Positions 16,282-25,185 of a stretch of DNA of 64,000 nt are shown piece after piece. A program made the position numbers and the translations under genes. The first letter of the stretch is position 1. Each line of letters starts with the position of its first letter. Origin of the DNA: an uncultured Prevotellaceae bacterium (GTDB taxonomy: Bacteria > Bacteroidota > Bacteroidia > Bacteroidales > Bacteroidaceae); NCBI GenBank assembly GCA_900316445.1, contig ONCZ01000012.1, forward strand, positions 1 through 64,000. The letters are read 5' to 3'. The notes beneath the pieces were generated by a model. That model had not been told where the DNA came from. It saw only the letters and a list, made by a program, of their open reading frames with translations, and made no database searches.

Positions 16282-17286
16282 TTATATTCTTAACCGTGCA
16301 TGACACCAGTTTATCACCTTGGTGTTGAACAAGCGCCACCGGATGTATGTATAGGGCATCGCTCTGAACAGAGCCGAGACGACCTTAGGCCCCACCCCGC
16401 CCGTGAAACGTAAGTCGGGTACCTTCTTGATCATATCATCGACAATCTTTTTCCTTTCAGACGGATCTCTAAAGACGCCAATGATACAGTCAACGGCATA
16501 GTTAAAGAACAGATAGATGTTCTTTTTCTGCTGAGTGACCACCCTCTCCGGCAGGTTATCCATTTCTGTCAGTTTCCACGAGTTGGCGATAGCCGTATTA
16601 TAGTCCAATGCATTCTTCATGGCAAAGGTATAGGTACAGGAACGTTGCCGGATCCTGTATATATAATATAATAGGTGTACGCCGATGACACGCTGCGCCT
16701 TCAGATAACATTCCTGTAAGAACGGGATGTCTTCATAATACACGCCGGGTTCAAGTCTGATATGGTTCTCATTGAGGAACGTCCTCTTATACAAGATGCG
16801 CCAGATGAAACTCCCCACCCCGGGATCATAATCCTCCACATAATAATCAAGTCCTGTCTTATCAACTACATGAGTATCTGTCAGCTGGGAATCATAAACA
16901 GAGGTTATCTCATCATCATTCAACCGCATGAAATCAGACACCACCATATCTGCAGCAGTGTCCAGTGCCTTCTTCAGCAAGATAGTGAGACCGTTATCCA
17001 TCAGCAGGTCATCGGAATCCACGAACAACACATATTCACCCTGGGCTATCTCCATACCCTCATTCCGGCATACGGAAGGACCGGCATGATCCTGATGGAT
17101 GATCTGGATGTTATGGTGATGAAGCCGGATGTCCTCAACGACCTGCATACTGTTGTCCGTAGAACCATCGTTCACGACAATGACCTCAAAGTCCTTGTCG
17201 GACAGTCCCTGCCGATAGATACTTTCCAGGCAAGGCCCGATGTACTGTTCTACGTTACAAACAGGAATGATGACGCTGAGTTTCAT
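16282..17286 (-). CDS. glycosyltransferase family 2
   Basis: 334 residues: KLSVIIPVCNVEQYIGPCLESI, VVNDGSTDNS near 40, GEYVLFVDSDDLLMDNG near 90, and GVYYEDIPFLQECY near 200 as the likely base-containing segment. A basic C-terminus (residues 290-334) may touch the membrane. One nucleotide separates it from the stop of the upstream two-domain transferase and ten from the next gene. Confidence 0.9.
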   Translation of the reverse strand: MKLSVIIPVCNVEQYIGPCLESIYRQGLSDKDFEVIVVNDGSTDNSMQVVEDIRLHHHNIQIIHQDHAGPSVCRNEGMEIAQGEYVLFVDSDDLLMDNGLTILLKKALDTAADMVVSDFMRLNDDEITSVYDSQLTDTHVVDKTGLDYYVEDYDPGVGSFIWRILYKRTFLNENHIRLEPGVYYEDIPFLQECYLKAQRVIGVHLLYYIYRIRQRSCTYTFAMKNALDYNTAIANSWKLTEMDNLPERVVTQQKKNIYLFFNYAVDCIIGVFRDPSERKKIVDDMIKKVPDLRFTGGVGPKVVSALFRAMPYTYIRWRLFNTKVINWCHARLRI

Positions 17287-17287
17287 G

Positions 17288-19057
17288 CTATATCTTATTA
17301 AACAACAAAAGGACAGCCTTTCTCATTCTCTCCTGCCAGTTCGAAGCACGCTGGTATTCCGGCGACATGACAATCTTCCACTTGTTCTTGAAAGAGTCTT
17401 TATAATGCAGAAAGACATTCAAGATATCCCGGTCTTCATCACTCAGCCTCGACTGATAAGCCTGATAGAACTCTTCCACCATCTGCGAGTTCTTCGCATC
17501 CGAGGTGAAGAAGAATTTGATATCGTCCATAATCCTGTCCCGAAAATTCTGCTTCTTTCCAATCATGTTTCCGCCATGGATGCGATAGTAGAACAACGGA
17601 CTCTGACAATAGACCGACTTGCCGAGGAAATTACAAATCAGGCACATCCATCTGTCATGCCAGGCATTTTTGGGGGGATTGGCATCGTAGAGTTCCAGTG
17701 CTTTTCTGTTAAACACCATACTGCATCCCTGCTCCGTCGGATAGATCATCACATTCTGCTTCGTATAGTGAGGCGTCTCCCGGTGGAAGGTGCCCAACAC
17801 CCTCATGCTGTCATCCACGAACAGGGAATTCGAGGAGAACAGTAAAGGTGTATCCTGATTGAATTCTTCCAAATAGCGGCAAGCCGTCTTCAGTTTATTA
17901 GGCATCCAGATATCATCCTGATCGGAGAAGGCATAATAATCGATAGGCTCAGGAAATGATAAAGCCTTCTCTGCGAGAATCGAGAAACTCCTTACGAAAC
18001 CAACGTTTTCAGAAGTCTGCCATTCCATATTAGGATACTTCTCACCATATTCTGCCAATATGTCACAGGTATGGTCGGTAGAGCCATCATCCCTCACCAT
18101 CAAATGAACCTTCACTTTATCTTGATGGAGAATACTATCCAATTGTTTTCTCAGATAAGCCTCACCATTATAGGTTGACATCAGAACCAAAACGGTCGTA
18201 TCCTTCCTCAAACTGGCGATTCCAAGATTCCTCAGTTCTTCGTTCTTATATCTGAGTCCAGAAATAATTCCCCTAAAAATGGCTGCTGTCTTTTTAAACC
18301 GTTGCTTCTCAAACAAGAACACCAGGACAATGGCTTTCAGCCAATAATGGAAGAAGTTCTTTCTGAGATAGTCAATTTTCGGATATTTACGAATCAGGAT
18401 GATGTTGTTCCTGTAAATATCATAGAGTCTCTGCGGTCCATAGTTCCTGAGTTCAAGTTTATGACCGAATACCGTCACAACTTGAGTGATACCAAAGCGT
18501 TGTAACAAAGAAGCATCTTTGACTTTATACTTCTTGATCTTACACTGATGAGCTTGTAAGAAGAACTCATCATCGACAGAAGCAATCGTATATGACTCAT
18601 TCCAACCACCAATGGCATTGACAATCTTGACAGAGGCGAGCATACCTGAGGTAATAGGGATGTCGATTTCCTCATATTCGGCAGAAACGGTCTCCCTGTT
18701 CATCTGGGGTGTCCAAATGCCATCGGGTGCATCTTTGCATAAGACGGTCTTGCCAACATAGTAATCAAAATTCTCAAAATACGAATCCTGGTCCATTGTC
18801 AGCATATAGTCAAATCCGTTCTCATTGGCATATTCCCATGCAAAGTTCAATGCCCTTGATATGCTATTGATACCATCACCATAATACTCTACCTTCTCAT
18901 GTGTGATGTATCTGTACTGCAATTTGTCAGGGGAAGGCGTATTTTCCCAAATCAGGACCTTGTCCACATGTTCAATGAATGCCTGGACATTCCGAACAAG
19001 CAGATCCTTTTCCGGATAGTACGTCACAACAATTGCAAGTATCTTTTTCGATTCCAT
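17288..19057 (-). CDS. two-domain glycosyltransferase (GT2-GT2 fusion)
   Basis: 589 residues from the ATG at 19057; a GTG three codons earlier also fits. Residues 1-270 are a rhamnosyltransferase-type GT2 (KILAIVVTYYPEKDLLVRNV, MLTMDQDSYF). Residues about 285-589 are a second GT2 (TTVLVLMSTYNGEAYL, VRDDGSTDHTCDIL, YYAFSDQDDIWMPNKL) very like the next gene upstream (19068-20015). Each half has its own metal-binding Asp motif, so the protein could add two sugars in turn, or one half could be inactive. The fusion probably arose by joining two tandem genes. Confidence 0.88.
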   Translation of the reverse strand: MESKKILAIVVTYYPEKDLLVRNVQAFIEHVDKVLIWENTPSPDKLQYRYITHEKVEYYGDGINSISRALNFAWEYANENGFDYMLTMDQDSYFENFDYYVGKTVLCKDAPDGIWTPQMNRETVSAEYEEIDIPITSGMLASVKIVNAIGGWNESYTIASVDDEFFLQAHQCKIKKYKVKDASLLQRFGITQVVTVFGHKLELRNYGPQRLYDIYRNNIILIRKYPKIDYLRKNFFHYWLKAIVLVFLFEKQRFKKTAAIFRGIISGLRYKNEELRNLGIASLRKDTTVLVLMSTYNGEAYLRKQLDSILHQDKVKVHLMVRDDGSTDHTCDILAEYGEKYPNMEWQTSENVGFVRSFSILAEKALSFPEPIDYYAFSDQDDIWMPNKLKTACRYLEEFNQDTPLLFSSNSLFVDDSMRVLGTFHRETPHYTKQNVMIYPTEQGCSMVFNRKALELYDANPPKNAWHDRWMCLICNFLGKSVYCQSPLFYYRIHGGNMIGKKQNFRDRIMDDIKFFFTSDAKNSQMVEEFYQAYQSRLSDEDRDILNVFLHYKDSFKNKWKIVMSPEYQRASNWQERMRKAVLLLFNKI

Positions 19058-19067
19058 CGTATTCACC

Positions 19068-20015
19068 TTATAGTCGGCCCGCCATGATGAGCCATTTCAA
19101 CAGCCGACCTTCATTCGCATCATAATATGGATATATAAAATGACGCGAGAACAACATATATATCTTAGAAACAATACTCTTCCTACAGACAATAAAGCGT
19201 CTGAACAGGTGACGGTCTGCCGTATTGAGCCTTGGAGCGAAATGGTCATAAAACTCTTTGGCCATTTCAACATGATTAGTCACTGGTGGCTCCACGAACA
19301 AAATCCGGTAAACCCTGACGATCTTGCTTGGTTCTCCTTCCAAACTACCGGCATGATGATTTGCCAGGGCATTATTCTCATGTCTGCGGTAATAGAACAA
19401 GGGGCGGTGATCATAGGTCACGCTTCCAAGGAAATAACAGATATGATACAACCAACGGTCATGCCAGGTCAACTGTGGCTCACATTCCGAATAAAGCTCT
19501 ATCGCTCTTCTGTTGAAAACCATACTACAACCTTGCTCTGTGCCGAAAACGAGTACATTCCCTTTCCTGAATTTCGGTTCCGGCCCTTTGTGGAACAACT
19601 CCAGTTCTTTTCCCTCTGCATCCACCTGCATAGAATTGGAGGTAAAGAGGTTTGGCTTGGACGAGTCTTTTGAGGACAAGACTGAGCAAGCCGTCACGAG
19701 CTTCTTCGTCATCCAGATATCATCCTGGTCTGCAAATGCATAGTAATCTGCAGGAATCTCAGACGTCATAGCCATCTTGACCAAAGCAGAAAAGCTCTTG
19801 ACAAAACCTACATTCTCACAAGCTTTCCACTCGATATTCTGATGCGCGGAAGCATAGTCTGAAAGAATGGAACACGTATTGTCCTTTGAGCCATCATCAC
19901 GTACCAACAGGCGGACATCCACACCTTCCTGGGAAAGGATGCTATTGATCTGCTCCTTTAAGAAGCGCTCCCCATTGTAAGTGGACATGAGGACCAAGAC
20001 AACCGGATTCTTCAT
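19068..20015 (-). CDS. glycosyltransferase family 2 (rhamnosyltransferase-like)
   Basis: 315 residues: VVLVLMSTYNGERFLKEQINSI, VRDDGSKDNTCSILSDYA near 40, YYAFADQDDIWMTKKL near 90, GTEQGCSMVFNRRAIELY and LTWHDRWLYHICYFLGSVTYDHRPLFYYR split around 180. The order of conserved blocks matches the C-terminal half of its neighbour. It overlaps the flippase stop by 4 nt (ATGA). Confidence 0.9.
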   Translation of the reverse strand: MKNPVVLVLMSTYNGERFLKEQINSILSQEGVDVRLLVRDDGSKDNTCSILSDYASAHQNIEWKACENVGFVKSFSALVKMAMTSEIPADYYAFADQDDIWMTKKLVTACSVLSSKDSSKPNLFTSNSMQVDAEGKELELFHKGPEPKFRKGNVLVFGTEQGCSMVFNRRAIELYSECEPQLTWHDRWLYHICYFLGSVTYDHRPLFYYRRHENNALANHHAGSLEGEPSKIVRVYRILFVEPPVTNHVEMAKEFYDHFAPRLNTADRHLFRRFIVCRKSIVSKIYMLFSRHFIYPYYDANEGRLLKWLIMAGRL

Positions 20016-21526
20016 GCTTCGGGTCTCCTCAGTAACTTCACCTTGACAAACCAGCCAAAGAACTCCCTGTCTTTCCGCTCAATCATCATATAGACTATCG
20101 ACGAGAAAATCAGCACGAATAACGTGCCTTTAACCAAGAACTGGATGAGGTGAGAGTCGCTCACTGTGAACATCCTGAGAACGCATGTCACCAAGATGCC
20201 CATCATCATAAAGGGCAGTAAGTCGCGGAAGAAAATAAAACGCGAATTAATCTGCAGTTTCTTTGGCCAATAATAGAAATAATAGAACGACATCTGCATG
20301 AGATTGCAGAGCGTTCCAGAGATGGCGATACTTCTGGCACCATAATAAGGTATCAGGAACCAGAACACAATGACCATCGTGATGTATGAGAAAGCAGAAT
20401 AACGGGTAATGAGACGTATATCCGTTCCTGCATAGATGATGGCAGACATGCCGGCATTATGACTTCCCAGAAGATTAATGAAATAGAAGTCCATCCACGG
20501 TACGAGATACATAAAGGAATCGCCCAGATACATGTGCATCACATCCGGTGACACGCTGATATATCCAAAAGTCACAAAACTGATCACAATGACCAGATAC
20601 TTCGTACCCTGATAGGCAACACGTTCAATCACTTCTCTGTTATGCAACGTAACAGCCTTTGTCACAGAAGGGAAAATCGCCGAGTTGAATGAGCCGCCGA
20701 TAAAGCCTAAGAATGTATATATGGAAAAAATGATGTTATAATCAGCCACCTCACTTGAATTACACCGTATTCCCAACAGAATCGGCTGCAACTGCAAGGC
20801 ACCCCAGGTCAACAGTGAGACAGAGAAGATGTTCATGCTGTAAGGCAGAGTCTCCTTGAACAGATTCTTGTCGAAATGAGGCCGGAAGGAGATGTCGGGA
20901 ATGATGGCTTTGATCTTCCGGATTGAGAGTATTGTCCTGTAGATCAGCCCAAGGAAGACCAAACCGGCATAGTATTCCACGATGGAGAACTTGAAGATCA
21001 AGGTCAACGCAAGCACCACGACATTCAGCAGATTGCCAATGAAACTGATCTTACTGAAGAAGTCTACGTATTCCGCTCCCTGGATAAGCTGTCCAAAACA
21101 ACTGGTATACCAATTGAATATCGCATTCAGGGCGATGATATACAAGAGGCTCCGCAGAATTACTACCTGTTCGGGAGTCACTTGGAAGATATCACCGACA
21201 AAGAAAGAGATTCCGAAGATGATCAGCGCATTGATAATGCCGATAGAGCCATAAAAGGTAATACTGGTACCAAACAGTCTCCTGACATTCTCAATATCGT
21301 TCTTGGCCAGATAGTTGGAGAAATACCTGAGGTTGGTATTTGAGAACCCAAGGTCCAGCAATGTCATATAGATATTGATAGACAATGCCAATCCTATCAG
21401 TCCATAATCCGCCTTACCGTAGAGTCCGATCAAGATGGGCACAGCCACAAAAGCATAGGCTGCGCTCAAGAACTTACTGGCGATAGTCCAGATAACACCG
21501 TCTGCGATCTTATTGATGGTACTCAT
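20012..21526 (-). CDS. wzx: polysaccharide flippase (Wzx/MATE-like)
   Basis: 504 residues, about 12-14 membrane helices, no signal peptide. The N-terminus (INKIADGVIWTIASKFLSAAYAFVAVPILIG) and the interspersed GLYGKADYGLIGLALS are typical of the PST/Wzx family, which carries undecaprenyl-linked repeat units to the periplasm. It lies inside the operon among the transferases; the polymerase and chain-length genes of the same locus complete a Wzy-dependent route. Confidence 0.88.
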   Translation of the reverse strand: MSTINKIADGVIWTIASKFLSAAYAFVAVPILIGLYGKADYGLIGLALSINIYMTLLDLGFSNTNLRYFSNYLAKNDIENVRRLFGTSITFYGSIGIINALIIFGISFFVGDIFQVTPEQVVILRSLLYIIALNAIFNWYTSCFGQLIQGAEYVDFFSKISFIGNLLNVVVLALTLIFKFSIVEYYAGLVFLGLIYRTILSIRKIKAIIPDISFRPHFDKNLFKETLPYSMNIFSVSLLTWGALQLQPILLGIRCNSSEVADYNIIFSIYTFLGFIGGSFNSAIFPSVTKAVTLHNREVIERVAYQGTKYLVIVISFVTFGYISVSPDVMHMYLGDSFMYLVPWMDFYFINLLGSHNAGMSAIIYAGTDIRLITRYSAFSYITMVIVFWFLIPYYGARSIAISGTLCNLMQMSFYYFYYWPKKLQINSRFIFFRDLLPFMMMGILVTCVLRMFTVSDSHLIQFLVKGTLFVLIFSSIVYMMIERKDREFFGWFVKVKLLRRPEA

Positions 21527-21529
21527 CTC

Positions 21530-23020
21530 TTATTCCGGGAAAGAAACCGTGTTTTTAAAGAACTTGGTACAATGATCTGCGAACCTTGGATAGACAGCCT
21601 TGAACAATGCACTGGATCCGAATAGTTTCAGATACTCAATACACCCGGGAATCTTCTTGCCAAAGAGAGACACGGTAAACCAGTTAAACGGAACAGCGTC
21701 ATCTGTTTGTATCCGTTCATCGGTGGCCATATAATAATAGCCGTATTTCAAGGCACCATCCTTTGGTTTTGGTGTCAGTTTATCACCTAACATCTGTACA
21801 AGTTCCTCTTTCGTCTGGGGATTATATCCGACATTCAGATAAAAGTATTCTGATTTGTGCAGATTAATAACAGGTTTTCCCCAGAAACAACTCTCTGCAC
21901 CCATCGTAGAACCCATCACGAGTACTTTATCGGCAATATCCATTAATGCATATGAACTGATAGGACTTTCTGGCGGAATGACTGTCAGACGGCTACTCTG
22001 CAATTTGTATAAATCAGTATGGTAGGAAGCCTGCAAGCCTTTCAGATTCGGATGAATCCGAAGATAAACGTGAGAATTATCCGGCAGATGGTCTACGACA
22101 AAGCGAATTGCCTCCATTTGGGTCTCGAACAAGTTCCCCTCGTCCCAATCCCCTCCCAAAGACACTATCTCATCCTCTGAAGAGTTATAAATGACAATAT
22201 TACGCTCATTCTCATTGTATTCATCCGGGAGTTTATCCTTAACCTGCTGACCGATATAAATAAAGTCATTTGTCGGTTTTCCTGTTCTGCGATTGATAAA
22301 GAACGATGATCCGATCTTAATCTTTTCCTCTTCTGAGCGTTTGGAGTTATTCCATATATCATGACACATACGCGTCAACTGATGGATATCGAGTGGCAAA
22401 TCGCCCTCAAATTCTACACGATAGGCTGGTTCGTTGATTCTCCAACAGACTTCCAAAGACTCGAAATGAATACCCTTTGCAACAGCAATCTCATAAAAAA
22501 GGCGATTCTCGAACAATCTGCCATTATAGATAGAGATAACATCCGGACGAACCTCCTCTACCAACTGATACGCATAGTCGACAAAGGAGCAAAGCGCCGA
22601 CAATAACTGGTCAAAATAAGCACGTTGACTTGGTGTGACCTTACCAGAAGGTTTCCTCGTAATGGTCACGTAATAAGAATGGAGTGACAAGCCTATGTTG
22701 ACATTTCTATAAGTAATCTTCTTCAAATCAAAGATGTCATCATAGGAGAAATCCGTCTTGCTTGGGGAGAACTGCTTGGCAGAAATGGGTATTACCTGAA
22801 TATCAGGCAGATAGTTATGAATGATCTGCCGATGCATATGTCTGCAGACTTTGCAGATGCCCGTGTTTCCATGGATATTGGTAAAGCATGAAGGCAAGGC
22901 TCGGTTACAATAAGCCATCACAACCTCCACACCTTTCTTCCGGTCAGACAGCATCTTGTTCAACATAACCCCTGCGTGGGGACTATGCAATGAGCTGACA
23001 CAATAGAATAATTTCTTCAT
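21530..23020 (-). CDS. capsule biosynthesis protein with GT-B-like C-terminal half
   Basis: 496 residues, no signal peptide or membrane helix. The start has a Cys-rich stretch (NIHGNTGICKVCRHMHRQ, near 45-65) that may bind metal. The C-terminal half reads NIVIYNSSEDE, HVYLRIHPNL, SYALMDIADKVLVMGSTMGAES and WGKPVINL, the pattern of surface-polysaccharide transferases of the KpsC/CDP-glycerol type. It is probably a sugar or polyol-phosphate transferase; the substrate is unknown. It sits 3 nt upstream of the flippase gene. Confidence 0.7.
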   Translation of the reverse strand: MKKLFYCVSSLHSPHAGVMLNKMLSDRKKGVEVVMAYCNRALPSCFTNIHGNTGICKVCRHMHRQIIHNYLPDIQVIPISAKQFSPSKTDFSYDDIFDLKKITYRNVNIGLSLHSYYVTITRKPSGKVTPSQRAYFDQLLSALCSFVDYAYQLVEEVRPDVISIYNGRLFENRLFYEIAVAKGIHFESLEVCWRINEPAYRVEFEGDLPLDIHQLTRMCHDIWNNSKRSEEEKIKIGSSFFINRRTGKPTNDFIYIGQQVKDKLPDEYNENERNIVIYNSSEDEIVSLGGDWDEGNLFETQMEAIRFVVDHLPDNSHVYLRIHPNLKGLQASYHTDLYKLQSSRLTVIPPESPISSYALMDIADKVLVMGSTMGAESCFWGKPVINLHKSEYFYLNVGYNPQTKEELVQMLGDKLTPKPKDGALKYGYYYMATDERIQTDDAVPFNWFTVSLFGKKIPGCIEYLKLFGSSALFKAVYPRFADHCTKFFKNTVSFPE

Positions 23021-23042
23021 TCCAATGATATCCTGTCTGGCC

Positions 23043-24065
23043 TTATTTCACTTCAAAACCAGGAATCACCTGTCTGAATTTCTCACGCAATGTTTCCACT
23101 GTATCCCACTGATCATTATTATTGGAGGCATAATAAAATCCCTGAGGAACAAAATGGGCATGATGGTGTTTCAGATAGTCCTCATGCGTCCGTTCATCGA
23201 AAACAATCGAAGGAAGGATAGCATAATATTTCCCGACATCGATTGTACTCAGCGAATCTGTGGCCGTAATCATCTCCTCATGGAGTTTTTCGCCTGGCCG
23301 TATACCCACCTCTACCTGTTTCAGATTGGGTGCAATAGCTGTTGCCACATCGGTAATCTTGTATGAGGGAATTTTAGGAATGAACAACTCTCCACCGAGA
23401 TGATGACCAAGAGTCCACATGACCAGGTCGACACCTTCCTGCAAGGAAATATTGAAACGTGTCATTCGCTTATCCGTAATCGGCAGTTCCTTAGCTCCCT
23501 CATCCCTTAATTTAATAAAAAAAGGAATTACCGAGCCGCGTGAACCCATCACATTACCGTATCTGACCACTGAGAAACGTAAGTCGCGCCCACCTTTGAT
23601 ATTATTGGCTGCAATAAACAGCTTATCGGATGTCAGTTTGGTGGCACCATAGAGGTTAATAGGCGCACAGGCCTTATCTGTAGACAATGCCACCACGTCC
23701 TTGACTCCGCAAGCGATAGCTGCATCAATGACGTTAACAGCACCATTGACATTGGTTTTGATACACTCACGGGGATTATATTCTGCCGTATCCACCTGTT
23801 TGATAGCTGCAGCATGGATAATCACATCCACACCCTCACAGGCCATCTTGAGTCGTTCTCCATCCCTGACATCTCCAATCAGGTAACGCAGCATCGGGAA
23901 CTTGTCCTGAGGATACTTCTGTTTCATGTTATATTGCTTCAACTCACCACGGGAGTAGATCACAATCTTTTTCACATCGGGATAGTCGCGGAGAATCGTC
24001 TCCACGAACTTATTACCAAAGGAACCTGTTCCACCGGTAATTAAAACGGTTTTACCATTTAACAT
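23043..24065 (-). CDS. UDP-N-acetylglucosamine 4,6-dehydratase, PseB/FnlA-like
   Basis: A soluble SDR of 340 residues: KTVLITGGTGSFGNKFVETIL at the N-terminus, YSRGELKQYNM, VIHAAAIKQVDTAEYNP, LSTDKACAPINLYGATK with catalytic Asp/Lys and the Tyr-X3-Lys pair, and VVRYGNVMGSRGSVIPFF. This is the PseB family (inverting 5,6-dehydration, start of pseudaminic acid synthesis) or the closely related FnlA/CapE family (start of L-FucNAc-type sugars). No other Pse genes are in the window, so the branch is open. One nucleotide follows the Wzz-like stop. Confidence 0.87.
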   Translation of the reverse strand: MLNGKTVLITGGTGSFGNKFVETILRDYPDVKKIVIYSRGELKQYNMKQKYPQDKFPMLRYLIGDVRDGERLKMACEGVDVIIHAAAIKQVDTAEYNPRECIKTNVNGAVNVIDAAIACGVKDVVALSTDKACAPINLYGATKLTSDKLFIAANNIKGGRDLRFSVVRYGNVMGSRGSVIPFFIKLRDEGAKELPITDKRMTRFNISLQEGVDLVMWTLGHHLGGELFIPKIPSYKITDVATAIAPNLKQVEVGIRPGEKLHEEMITATDSLSTIDVGKYYAILPSIVFDERTHEDYLKHHHAHFVPQGFYYASNNNDQWDTVETLREKFRQVIPGFEVK

Positions 24066-24066
24066 A

Positions 24067-25170
24067 TTACTCTTCTTCCTTATCTGACAAACCTAACAAA
24101 GGCTTGATTTCATTTTCATCAAACAACACCCAAATCGTTGTAAAGAACAATGCAACGATGGTAAACAACACGACAAGACGGCTCCTGTTAGGACCTGCGG
24201 GCCACAAAGGAACCGTCGCCGGCTCGAGGGTCGTGAAAGCAGGTGTCTCCTCCTGAACCCGTACTTTTGCGGCCAACAATTGGGTACCGACAGCATTATA
24301 GTTGTTATAGAGCAATTGCATCTCATTCTCCAGATCGGTCTGCTTCTGACGGACACTCTCTAAAAGCAGATCCTGGTTACTATCAATAAATTCTGCATAG
24401 AGACGTCTGGCACGCTCATAATCCTTTTTTGCATCCCAATAGAGTTTCTCAGTAAATTCCAGATCACGCTTCGCCTTCTTGGTCTTGTACTCCGTGACGA
24501 GTTCCTGGAAATGTTCTTTCACAGAGTCCACCAGCATGGCTGCCACATGCGGGTCCTGGTCGGTCACCTCAATGGAGACCAGCACCTCCTGAGTTTTCAG
24601 ACTATTGGAAATGTCACAGATGATTTTCGTATTGATCATACCAGCAATGGCCGTTTGCTCTGGCGTCAATTCAAACGGATTCACTTTCTCGTATCCCTTT
24701 TTCTCTTTCTCCCGACTGGAAAGGAACTCCATCAGGCCCTTTCTTGCAGAAACCCACCAAGGTTCCTTCTGCTCATCCCTTAAGTATTCATAGTACGTCA
24801 TGGGGGCTTTATCCTCAGGACGCTGCACCAGTATGCTGAACAAGCCCGTCTTGAACTCGATGTTATTCATCAGGTCAGGAAAGAACATCGGCTTAATGGC
24901 ATCTCCACCTTGTGAGCCTCCTCCAAGATTGAATCCAAAAGAGCTTGCCAGCATGGCCAATGTATTGGCACTGCCACCGGAGTTATCCTCTGGAGCCAAC
25001 TGAATCTTACACTTGTAATAATCAGGAATTCCTAATGTGATGATCCATACCGCCATAATAACAGTGGGGATCACCTTAAAATAGGTCTTCTTACGCCGTA
25101 CCAAGGCTGCCCAAAGACGAGCGAAGTCAATAATGGGTTCTTTCTTTTTCTTATGTTGCACCGTTTCCAT
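24067..25170 (-). CDS. wzz: chain-length determinant protein (Wzz-like)
   Basis: Inner-membrane co-polymerase controlling polymer length. 367 residues: a cytosolic start (about 1-32) with basic residues, a first membrane helix (about 38-56), a large periplasmic domain with a predicted coiled coil near residues 225-300, and a second membrane helix (about 328-347) followed by a short acidic tail. The Pro-rich sequence before the second helix (PATVPLWPAGPNRSR) is characteristic. No tyrosine-kinase domain is attached. It lies between the Wza-like gene and the first sugar-nucleotide gene. Confidence 0.88.
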   Translation of the reverse strand: METVQHKKKKEPIIDFARLWAALVRRKKTYFKVIPTVIMAVWIITLGIPDYYKCKIQLAPEDNSGGSANTLAMLASSFGFNLGGGSQGGDAIKPMFFPDLMNNIEFKTGLFSILVQRPEDKAPMTYYEYLRDEQKEPWWVSARKGLMEFLSSREKEKKGYEKVNPFELTPEQTAIAGMINTKIICDISNSLKTQEVLVSIEVTDQDPHVAAMLVDSVKEHFQELVTEYKTKKAKRDLEFTEKLYWDAKKDYERARRLYAEFIDSNQDLLLESVRQKQTDLENEMQLLYNNYNAVGTQLLAAKVRVQEETPAFTTLEPATVPLWPAGPNRSRLVVLFTIVALFFTTIWVLFDENEIKPLLGLSDKEEE

Positions 25171-25185
25171 ATCTCATCCAAATTG

